NCBI GenBank assembly: GCA_005800865.1
Contig: SYEI01000311.1
Coordinates: forward strand, 1 to 13,553
Reading direction: 5' to 3'
Source of the DNA: Bacteroidota bacterium
GTDB taxonomy: Bacteria > Bacteroidota > Bacteroidia > B-17B0 > Aurantibacillaceae
DNA: 13,553 nt
The translations under genes were made by a program, and so were the position numbers. Positions 8,100 to 13,553 of this stretch are shown in pieces; position 1 is the first letter of the stretch; each line of letters starts with the position of its first letter. Below the pieces are notes generated by a model, which was not told the DNA's origin, ran no database searches, and worked only from the letters and a program-made list of their open reading frames with translations.

Positions 8100-8134
8100 A
8101 ATGTGTCAATTTGATGATGAGTCAATTTGACATT
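8100..8134. repeat. Paired GTCAATTTGA repeats forming an imperfect inverted repeat before the GH3 gene
   Basis: GTCAATTTGA occurs at 8105-8114 and again at 8121-8130. The second copy with the next base is a near-palindrome, GTCAA-T-TTGAC (8121-8131). The outer ends AATGT (8100-8104) and ACATT (8130-8134) are also complementary, so the whole segment can fold on itself with a bulge. It fills most of the 47-base gap between the M42 stop and the GH3 start. It could be a paired operator or an RNA structure; there is no T-tract in the minus-strand direction that would make it a standard terminator. Confidence 0.6.
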
Positions 8135-8140
8135 GAAAAA

Positions 8141-9247
8141 TTATTTTAAATAACGGAAATCGTGGTTGTTTTTAATATTTTTTAAAGAAGCAATAATCAA
8201 TTTAATTACATTCTCTACATCCTCTTTATGAACACTTTCAACTGTTGTATGCATATAACGCAAAGGCAACGAAATTAAAGCGGATGCTACACCATCATTA
8301 CTATAGGCGAAAGCATCTGTATCAGTACCAGTTACTCTGCTTGCTGCTTGACGTTGAAAATCAATTTTACTTTTTGTTGCTGCATCAATAATTAATTTTA
8401 ATAAATTATTTTGCACTGCTGGTCCGTATGATAATACTGGTCCTTTACCACAAGCTAAATCTCCACTCACAATCTTATTCATCATTGGTGTTTGCGTATC
8501 ATGGCAAACATCTGTAATAATAGCAGCATTAGGTTTTATTTTGTGAGCAATCATGGTTGCTCCATTTAAACCAACTTCTTCTTGTACGGCGTTTACTATA
8601 TATAATCCAAATGGTAATTTAGTTTTGCTCTCTTTTAATAAACGTGCAACTTCGGCAATCATAAAACCACCTACTCTATTATCTAACGCTCTACCTACAA
8701 AGTAACGGTCATTTAAAATCATAAACTCATCTTCGTAGGTTACAACGCATCCAACATGCACTCCTAACTCTTCAACTTCTTTGTCGCTTTTGCAGCCTAA
8801 GTCTAAAAAGATATTTTTCAACGTTGGCGTTTCTTCTTTAGCAGCATCACGCACATGAATTGCTGGCCATCCAAAAATACCTTTCACAATTCCTTTATCT
8901 GTGAAAATATTAACGCGTTTAGATGGCGCAATTTGATGATCGCTTCCTCCATTACGACGTAAATAGATAAATCCATCTTTAGTGATATAATGTACAAACC
9001 ACGAAATTTCATCCGCATGTGCTTCTATCACCACTTTATAAGGAGCTTCTGGATTTACAATACCAACTACTGTTCCGTAAGTATCTACATAATGCTCATC
9101 AATATAAGGCTTAATGTAGTTTAGCCACATTTTTTGTCCTGCACTTTCAAAACCTGTTGGTGAAGGATTATTTAAATAATCTTTTAAGAATGTTAAAGAA
9201 TTTTGAGTGAAAATACTTTTCTCTTTTTTAGTTGTTTTCTTTGCCAT
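8141..9247 (-). CDS. M42 family metallopeptidase (glutamyl aminopeptidase/FrvX-like)
   Basis: A cytoplasmic co-catalytic zinc aminopeptidase of 368 residues, normal for the M42 (tetrahedral TET-type) family. Metal ligands and catalytic residues are in order: H77 in EAHADEI, bridging D189 in RALDNR, base and ligand E223-E224 in QEEVG, D246 in ITDV, and H333 in RYMHTTVE. The substrate-binding insert and the SRVTGTDTDAFA segment are also typical. Such enzymes trim N-terminal residues from short peptides downstream of the proteasome or other proteases. The N-terminal dozen residues are lysine-rich (AKKTTKKEK) and not part of the fold. It is the first gene of the minus-strand series and faces rnhA across a divergent gap; a possible -7 box lies about 60 bases upstream. 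Exact peptide specificity is unknown. Confidence 0.93.
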   Translation of the reverse strand: MAKKTTKKEKSIFTQNSLTFLKDYLNNPSPTGFESAGQKMWLNYIKPYIDEHYVDTYGTVVGIVNPEAPYKVVIEAHADEISWFVHYITKDGFIYLRRNGGSDHQIAPSKRVNIFTDKGIVKGIFGWPAIHVRDAAKEETPTLKNIFLDLGCKSDKEVEELGVHVGCVVTYEDEFMILNDRYFVGRALDNRVGGFMIAEVARLLKESKTKLPFGLYIVNAVQEEVGLNGATMIAHKIKPNAAIITDVCHDTQTPMMNKIVSGDLACGKGPVLSYGPAVQNNLLKLIIDAATKSKIDFQRQAASRVTGTDTDAFAYSNDGVASALISLPLRYMHTTVESVHKEDVENVIKLIIASLKNIKNNHDFRYLK

Positions 9248-9307
9248 ACGCTCAGTGTATATAGATTTTAAATATATAAAAAATTAGGGGATTTAAGCAC
9301 GCCATTT

Positions 9308-9315
9308 CAAAACTA
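9308..9315 (-). promoter_or_regulatory. Candidate Bacteroidota -7 promoter box for the minus-strand operon
   Basis: Read on the minus strand these bases are TAGTTTTG, an exact match to the Bacteroidota -7 consensus TAnnTTTG. Initiation a few bases downstream would leave a leader of about 50-55 nt before the M42 peptidase ATG. I see no TTG at the usual -33 distance, so the evidence is the box and its location in a divergent gap only. Confidence 0.4.
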
Positions 9316-9377
9316 TTTTAGATAAATGAATCGTGAGAAATATCATATTTTATAGTAAAAAAACTATATTTACCGAA

Positions 9378-9866
9378 ATGATGAATAACGATGTCATAGA
9401 AATATATACGGATGGCGCATGTAGCGGAAATCCTGGACCTGGTGGACTCGGTATCGTTATGAAATACAAAGATCAACGTAAAGAATTAGCATACGGATTT
9501 AAGTTAACCACTAATAATCGTATGGAACTCATTGCTATTATTGTGGCTCTTGAAACGTTAAAAAAAGAAAATTCAAACGTAGTGGTTTATTCCGACTCAA
9601 AATATGTGGTGGATTCGATTAATTTAGGTTGGGTGTATGGCTGGGTAAAAAAAGGATTTAAAGACAAAGCCAATCCCGATTTATGGAAACGTTTTTTAGA
9701 AATTCAAAAAAAACATAACATCAAATTTGTTTGGGTAAAAGGTCATGCCTCCAATAGAGAAAATAACCGCTGCGACGAATTAGCCGTAGCGGCAAGCAAA
9801 AGCAAGAATTTATTGATCGATGAAGGCTATGAATTAAGTAAAAAAGGCGGTGGATTAGAATTATAA
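9378..9866 (+). CDS. rnhA: Ribonuclease HI
   Basis: Cleaves the RNA strand of RNA-DNA hybrids in the cytoplasm, for example at R-loops and Okazaki primers. Counting from the ATG at 9378 (162 residues), the catalytic set is D12 in YTDGACSGNPGPGG, E50 in NNRMELIA, D73 in YSDSKYV, H123 in VKGHA and D133 in NRCDELA. The basic handle segment GWVYGWVKKGFKDKANPDLW is present, as in E. coli RNase HI. The open frame extends upstream to a GTG at 9333, adding 15 residues that match nothing in the family, which normally begins just before the first catalytic strand; I therefore prefer ATG 9378 (or the adjacent ATG 9381). The gene converges on the FMN reductase gene, with four bases between stop codons. 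Identity is secure; the start less so. Confidence 0.93.
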   Translation: MMNNDVIEIYTDGACSGNPGPGGLGIVMKYKDQRKELAYGFKLTTNNRMELIAIIVALETLKKENSNVVVYSDSKYVVDSINLGWVYGWVKKGFKDKANPDLWKRFLEIQKKHNIKFVWVKGHASNRENNRCDELAVAASKSKNLLIDEGYELSKKGGGLEL

Positions 9867-9870
9867 TATT

Positions 9871-10398
9871 CTAAAACTTCAAAAATCCTTCTAACTGAAT
9901 ATCAATAACTTTCAACGTATCTGCATCCATTAAATTTCCTTGCGCATCAAGCAAAGTATCTACTCTACTAATTGGCAATTTATTATGGTAGACGTTAATC
10001 TTTAAATAGTTTAAGATATTAGTGAGATGCTCCATTCCTCTCAAATTACCAGCTCTACCTGTTGATACTCCAGCTAAGCAAGCTTTGTTTTCGGTCCACA
10101 TGCGCGGAGGAATAGCATCTAAAAAAACTTTTAAAATGCCCGCAAAACTTCCGTTATATTCGGGAGCAATAAAAATAAATTTACTTTGTTTATCAACGTA
10201 AGTGTCTATTATTTTCTGAAAGCCTTCTGAGCGTTTTCCATATAAATCGGTATGTAAAACCGATTCAGGTAAATCTTTTAAGCTAAATAACTCAACATCA
10301 ACACCTTTACTTTTTAAGGCAGATTTATAATAATTAGCAACTTTTTCGGTGTTACTATCAACCCTGTTAGTTGCCGATATGATTGTAATTGAATGCAT
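9871..10398 (-). CDS. NAD(P)H-dependent FMN reductase-like flavoprotein
   Basis: A 175-residue protein of the flavodoxin-like NADPH-dependent FMN reductase family (YieF/ChrR/SsuE-type). The N-terminal ISATNRVDSNTEKVA is the FMN-phosphate loop, and FIAPEYNGSFAGILKVFLDAI (about residues 75-95) matches the conserved PEYNxSxPGxLKxxxD motif. The GVSTGRAGNLRGMEHL stretch near residue 110 is also typical. Members reduce flavin, quinones or other electron acceptors with NAD(P)H in the cytoplasm; the physiological acceptor is not apparent. It is transcribed away from the UPF0173 gene across a 120-base divergent gap and has no operon partner on its own strand nearby. The ATG at 10396-10398 gives the usual family N-terminus. 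Confidence 0.88.
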   Translation of the reverse strand: MHSITIISATNRVDSNTEKVANYYKSALKSKGVDVELFSLKDLPESVLHTDLYGKRSEGFQKIIDTYVDKQSKFIFIAPEYNGSFAGILKVFLDAIPPRMWTENKACLAGVSTGRAGNLRGMEHLTNILNYLKINVYHNKLPISRVDTLLDAQGNLMDADTLKVIDIQLEGFLKF

Positions 10399-10518
10399 TA
10401 TATTATTAACATTTTTGCGAAGTTATGAATTTTACTGTTAAAAACTAAAAACAGATAAAACCCCTAAATAGTTTAAATTTACAGGAATAACTAAGTACTA
10501 TTTTTTGAATTTTTAATA

Positions 10519-11199
10519 ATGAATATATCGTATTACGGCCATTCGTGCTTTGGAGTTGAAATTAATGGCAAGCATTTATTGTTTGATCCATTCATTACTC
10601 CTAACGAATTAGCAAAAAACATTGATGCCAGCAATGTAAAAGCAGATTATATCTTAATTACACACGGTCACGAAGATCATATTGCAGATGCTATCTCTAT
10701 TGCCAACCGCACCAAAGCAACCGTTGTTTGTAATTACGAGATTTACGTTTGGCTTAGTAAACAGGGCGTTGAAAATATTCATCCAATGAATATTGGAGGG
10801 AAAAAGTTATTTGATTTTGGCTCTGTAAAATGCGTTAATGCGGTTCATAGCAGTAGTTTGCCTGATGGAACTTACGGCGGAAACCCAATGGGATTTGTAA
10901 TTGAAAGCAACGATAAAAACTTTTACTATGCAGGCGATACAGCCTTAACAAGAGACATGAAGCTAATTGGTGATTACCGTAAAGTAGATTTTGCCTTTTT
11001 ACCAATTGGAGATAACTTTACGATGGGTGTGGACAATGCCATTATTGCTACTGAATTTATTAAATGTAACGATATCATTGGAATGCACTATGATACGTTT
11101 GGGTTCATCAAAATTGATAAACCAGAAGCCATCAACAAATTTAACAGACAAGGTAAAAAATTAAGCCTTTTAGAAATAGGAGAAACCATTAATAAATAA
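10519..11199 (+). CDS. UPF0173 family metal-dependent hydrolase (metallo-beta-lactamase fold)
   Basis: The 226-residue protein has the full metal site of the metallo-beta-lactamase superfamily in the UPF0173 (YtkL-like) arrangement: the opening MNISYYGHSCF, the HxHxDH motif THGHEDH (H49, H51, D53, H54), H110 in NAVHSSS, D140 in YAGDTAL and H190 in GMHYDTF. It is cytoplasmic, with no signal peptide. The biological substrate of the family is unknown, so no reaction is assigned. It starts at an ATG preceded by an AT-rich stretch with no Shine-Dalgarno sequence, and ends five bases before parA, so the two are probably co-transcribed. Family assignment is firm. Confidence 0.9.
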   Translation: MNISYYGHSCFGVEINGKHLLFDPFITPNELAKNIDASNVKADYILITHGHEDHIADAISIANRTKATVVCNYEIYVWLSKQGVENIHPMNIGGKKLFDFGSVKCVNAVHSSSLPDGTYGGNPMGFVIESNDKNFYYAGDTALTRDMKLIGDYRKVDFAFLPIGDNFTMGVDNAIIATEFIKCNDIIGMHYDTFGFIKIDKPEAINKFNRQGKKLSLLEIGETINK

Positions 11200-11204
11200 A
11201 AGAC

Positions 11205-12038
11205 ATGGGAAAAATAATAGCGATTGCAAATCAAAAAGGTGGGGTAGGAAAAACAACGTCTGCCATTAATTTAGCCGCTTCTTTAGCAGTTTTAGAATAT
11301 AAAACATTATTAGTTGATGCCGATCCACAAGCTAATGCTACATCAGGTGTTGGAATTGAACCGAAAAATGTAAAAGCGGGATTATACGAGTGTATCATTG
11401 ATAGCAAGCATCCGAAAGAAGTTATCTTAGAAACAGATACTCCTAATTTATATTTGCTACCAACCAATACAGATTTAGTAGCTATTGAATTAGAAATCGT
11501 GAATCTCCCAAACAGAGATTACATGATGAAAACTGCCTTAGATAAAATAAAAGGCGATTATGATTTTATTATTATCGATTGTTGTCCATCTCTTGGCTTA
11601 ACTGTAATTAATTCATTAGCTGCCGCTGATAGTGTTATCATTCCTGTACAATGCGAATACTTCGCCTTAGAAGGCATGGGTAAATTATTGCAAACGATTA
11701 AGTTAATTCAAGAACACATCAATACACAATTAGACATTGAAGGTGTTTTATTAACGATGTATGACCCACGTTTAAAATTAGCAAATCAGGTGGTTGAAGA
11801 AGTGAAGATGCATTTCCAAAACATGGTATTCAATACGATTGTACAACGTAATACTAAGTTAGCAGAAGCGCCAAGTCATGGTAAAACTATTATTATGCAT
11901 GATGCTATTGGAAAAGGATCGTTGAACTATTTAAACTTAGCACGCGAAATTTTACAACGTAATGGCTTAACAAAAATAAGCGATGAAGATCGTACAATGA
12001 CTTTTACAGCAGAGGAATCAGAATTTAACGAAGGATAG
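11205..12038 (+). CDS. parA: Chromosome-partitioning ATPase ParA (Soj)
   Basis: A 277-residue ATPase of the MinD/ParA superfamily. The deviant Walker A motif KGGVGKTT (K11 signature lysine, K16), VDADPQAN (D38, D40) and the Walker B IIIDCCPSLG (D125) are present. ATP-bound ParA dimers bind DNA and are released by ParB, which moves replicated origins apart. There is no N-terminal helix-turn-helix extension, so this is the short chromosomal type rather than a plasmid type Ia ParA. Small oddity: family members usually read DCPPSLG, here DCCPSLG. It follows the UPF0173 gene by five bases and precedes parB, as expected for a chromosomal parAB locus. The C-terminal TFTAEESEFNEG tail is acidic and probably disordered. 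Confidence 0.95.
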   Translation: MGKIIAIANQKGGVGKTTSAINLAASLAVLEYKTLLVDADPQANATSGVGIEPKNVKAGLYECIIDSKHPKEVILETDTPNLYLLPTNTDLVAIELEIVNLPNRDYMMKTALDKIKGDYDFIIIDCCPSLGLTVINSLAAADSVIIPVQCEYFALEGMGKLLQTIKLIQEHINTQLDIEGVLLTMYDPRLKLANQVVEEVKMHFQNMVFNTIVQRNTKLAEAPSHGKTIIMHDAIGKGSLNYLNLAREILQRNGLTKISDEDRTMTFTAEESEFNEG

Positions 12039-12046
12039 AAAAGTAA

Positions 12047-12124
12047 TTATGAGTTTTGGGATATGAGTTATTAGATAACGGATTCCAAAAACTTATAACA
12101 TATAACTTATAACTTATAACTATT
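12047..12124 (+). repeat. Imperfect hairpin followed by heptanucleotide tandem repeats in the parA-parB gap
   Basis: TTATGAGTTTTGG (12047-12059) is complementary to CCAAAAACTTATAA (12085-12098) apart from one extra A and one G-U pair, and three more pairs (GAU with AUU) extend it inward. Between the arms sits a small palindrome, GTTAT-TAG-ATAAC (12067-12079). The right arm begins a run of five 7-base units ending three bases before the parB ATG: AACTTAT, AACATAT, AACTTAT, AACTTAT, AACTATT (12090-12124). The left part has TATGAGT at 12048 and 12062, 14 bases apart, in the same 7-base phase. No T-tract follows, so it is not a standard terminator. Confidence 0.75.
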
Positions 12125-12127
12125 AAA

Positions 12128-13024
12128 ATGAGTACCAACAAAAAACCAGCATTAGGAAGAGGATTAAGTGCATTGTTAGAAAATGCTAAAACCGATATTA
12201 CAACCAAACAAACAGGCGACGCAACTCCTGTTGTAGGTTCTATCGCTATTATTAGAATAAAAGATATTGAAACCAATCCGTTTCAACCACGTACTAATTT
12301 CGAAGAAATTGCCTTACAAGAATTATCAGATTCTATTAAACAACATGGCATCATTCAACCAATTACGGTTCGTAAATTAGGTTATGATAAATACCAATTA
12401 ATTTCTGGTGAGCGTCGTTTTAGAGCGTCGCAATTAGCACAGTTAACCGAAATCCCTGCTTACATTCGAGTAGCTAACGATCAGGCGATGCTGGAAATGG
12501 GATTGATTGAAAACATCCAACGTGAAGATTTAGATCCAATTGAAATTTCATTAAGCTACAAACGTTTAATCGACGAATGTAATATCACTCAAGAACAATT
12601 AGGCGAAAAAGTAAATAAACAACGTAGTACGGTTACCAATTTTTTACGTTTACTAAAATTACCTGCTGTGATTCAAAAAGCAGTGCGTGATAAAGATATT
12701 TCGATGGGACATGCTCGTGCTTTATTGAGTATTGAAAATGAAGACAAGCAATTAGCAATTTTCGCAATGGCGGTTGAAAATGAATTATCGGTTCGTCAAA
12801 TAGAAGAATTAGCGCGTGGCGAGAAATTACAATTCAAACCAAAAACCACTCGTGTAGAAAAACCATTGACAATTGAAGACAAACAGATTGCTAAAAAATT
12901 AGAGAAAATTTTCAGTAAATCTTTCGACTATAAACGTAGTCCGAAAGGCACTGGCTCTATCACTTTGAGCTTTAGTAATGACACTGAACTTCAACACATT
13001 TTATCTTTTTTTGACATAAATTAA
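12128..13024 (+). CDS. parB: Chromosome-partitioning protein ParB (Spo0J)
   Basis: The 298-residue protein is a CTP-binding ParB clamp that loads at parS sites and spreads along origin-proximal DNA. The N-terminal LGRGLSALL (9-17) is the ParA-stimulating peptide. The ParB/Srx domain follows with NPFQPR (50-55), GERRFRAS (94-101) and ENIQRED (128-134), which are the CTP-binding motifs. The helix-turn-helix for parS recognition (about 153-178, TQEQLGEKVNKQRSTVTNFL) is next, and a C-terminal dimerisation region ends in ILSFFDIN. The gene starts at the ATG at 12128, 89 bases after parA, separated by a hairpin and heptad repeats that may tune its expression. A hairpin with a T-tract lies 9 bases after its stop. 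Identity is secure. Confidence 0.96.
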   Translation: MSTNKKPALGRGLSALLENAKTDITTKQTGDATPVVGSIAIIRIKDIETNPFQPRTNFEEIALQELSDSIKQHGIIQPITVRKLGYDKYQLISGERRFRASQLAQLTEIPAYIRVANDQAMLEMGLIENIQREDLDPIEISLSYKRLIDECNITQEQLGEKVNKQRSTVTNFLRLLKLPAVIQKAVRDKDISMGHARALLSIENEDKQLAIFAMAVENELSVRQIEELARGEKLQFKPKTTRVEKPLTIEDKQIAKKLEKIFSKSFDYKRSPKGTGSITLSFSNDTELQHILSFFDIN

Positions 13025-13032
13025 CTAACCAT

Positions 13033-13075
13033 TAATCACAGTAAATTTATTTATTAGCCTACTGTGATTATTTTT
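13033..13075 (+). terminator. Rho-independent-type terminator after parB
   Basis: TAATCACAGTA (13033-13043) and TACTGTGATTA (13060-13070) form a perfect 11-bp stem with a 16-nt loop, directly followed by five T residues (13071-13075). It starts eight bases past the parB stop. The stem is AT-rich (three G-C pairs), so termination may be partial. The next gene starts within a dozen bases of the stem. Confidence 0.72.
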
Positions 13076-13076
13076 G
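13069..13076 (+). promoter_or_regulatory. Possible -7 box (TATTTTTG) overlapping the parB terminator T-tract
   Basis: These bases match the Bacteroidota -7 consensus TAnnTTTG exactly, but they overlap the end of the terminator stem and its T-tract and sit only five bases before the GTG of the DUF5683 gene. If used, the transcript would be nearly leaderless. I see no TTG at the usual -33 distance, so the match may simply reflect the T-tract. Confidence 0.25.
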
Positions 13077-13081
13077 ATTTG

Positions 13082-13553
13082 GTGAAGCGTTTTATCTCAT
13101 ACATAGCATTTTTTATTTTCGTTAGCATGTCGCTTAACGCCCAGCAAAACGACTCATTAAGACTTGTTTATAAAAATGATTCCATACAATCAAAACGCGC
13201 TGTAAATAAAGCTATTTATGGTAATGCTCGAAAAGCCACTATTATGAGTGCTTGCTTCCCAGGACTCGGACAAATTTATAATAGAAAATATTGGAAAGCT
13301 CCTGTGATTTACGTTGCCTTAGGTGGAATTGGCTACTGGGGTGTGACCAATCAAATTAAATACAAATACTATAGCACTAATTTAAAAGCCATACATGATG
13401 ATGATGCAAACACTATAAATGAAACACTTTATAGTAGCGATCAACTAATTACTCAAAAAAAATACTATCAAAAATACAGAGACATTTCTATTATGTTAGG
13501 TGCGCTCGTGTATTTAGTTAATATTATTGATGCCAATGTGGATGCACATTTAC
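13082..13553 (+). CDS. DUF5683 domain-containing protein (partial, 3' end outside window)
   Basis: The first 157 codons are present and the gene runs off the right edge. It begins with a signal peptide (residues 1-20: basic KR, hydrophobic core, cleavage after SLNA), so the product is exported. Then comes the DUF5683 core: ARKATIMSACFPGLGQIYNRKYWKAPVIYVALGGIGYW (about 50-87), where a soluble stretch gives way to a membrane segment, and a second hydrophobic segment (about 137-150, MLGALVYLVNIIDA). The family is typical of Bacteroidota, is often found next to parB, and has no known function. GTG at 13082 is preferred (TTG 13079 is the alternative); GTG 13064 lies inside the terminator stem. Upstream in-frame stop: TAG at 13055-13057. 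Family likely; function unknown. Confidence 0.85.
   Translation, partial: MKRFISYIAFFIFVSMSLNAQQNDSLRLVYKNDSIQSKRAVNKAIYGNARKATIMSACFPGLGQIYNRKYWKAPVIYVALGGIGYWGVTNQIKYKYYSTNLKAIHDDDANTINETLYSSDQLITQKKYYQKYRDISIMLGALVYLVNIIDANVDAHL

Noticed and set aside
9333..9377. GTG 9333 as the start of ribonuclease HI
   Set aside because: The extra 15 residues precede the usual family N-terminus and two ATG codons lie right before the conserved start.
9855..9874. TTAGAAT-N6-ATTCTAA hairpin between the convergent rnhA and FMN reductase genes as a bidirectional terminator
   Set aside because: The 7-bp stem has one G-C pair, spans both stop codons, and has no T-tract on either strand.
10499..10507. TATTTTTTG as a promoter for the UPF0173-parA-parB group
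   Set aside because: The spacing is three bases instead of two between TA and TTTG, no -33 TTG is visible, and the region is a T-rich run; too weak to list.
12025..12276. Minus-strand open frame across the parA-parB gap
   Set aside because: It reads through the hairpin and repeat region and the conserved parB N-terminus on the opposite strand; hydrophobic by composition only.

Overview
The window looks like chromosomal DNA from a member of the Bacteroidota. It is AT-rich, Shine-Dalgarno sequences are scarce, and candidate promoters look like the Bacteroidota TAnnTTTG -7 box. The parA-parB-DUF5683 order and the GH3 and M42 proteins also fit that phylum. Genus or family cannot be judged from the sequence. 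I see no mobile element, CRISPR array, rRNA or tRNA. Almost everything is coding, and the longest gene-free stretch is about 130 bases.

Left and centre (1-9247): nine genes all on the minus strand, transcribed from right to left. In transcription order they are an M42 metallopeptidase, a GH3-family acyl-amido synthetase-like enzyme, a LysE-family exporter, a DUF493 protein, a LacX-type aldose-1-epimerase-like protein, an LtaS-type membrane phospho-transferase, a GT-C glycosyltransferase-like membrane protein, the heptose isomerase gmhA, and a partial sugar-1-phosphate nucleotidyltransferase (hddC-like) cut by the window edge. From GH3 to the GT-C protein the genes overlap by 1-4 bases, abut, or lie 9 bases apart, so they are probably one operon with translational coupling. 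The last five read as a surface-glycan module: an activated heptose is made in the cytoplasm, a polyprenyl-linked sugar is transferred in the periplasm, and a phospho-substituent is added.

Middle (9248-10518): a divergent gap, then ribonuclease HI on the plus strand, which converges with only four bases between stop codons on a minus-strand NAD(P)H-dependent FMN reductase. A second divergent gap follows.

Right (10519-13553): a plus-strand group with a UPF0173 metallo-hydrolase, the chromosome-partition pair parA and parB, and the start of a DUF5683 envelope protein. The parA-parB gap holds a long imperfect hairpin followed by heptanucleotide tandem repeats. parB ends in a perfect 11-bp hairpin with a T-tract that runs almost into the GTG start of the DUF5683 gene.

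Most genes are recognisable families. The most unusual points are the non-coding structures (parA-parB gap, parB terminator and next start, repeats before GH3), the translationally coupled GH3-LysE pair, the heptose/LtaS-like/GT-C cassette, and a P-Q-P in place of P-K-P in the nucleotidyltransferase signature.
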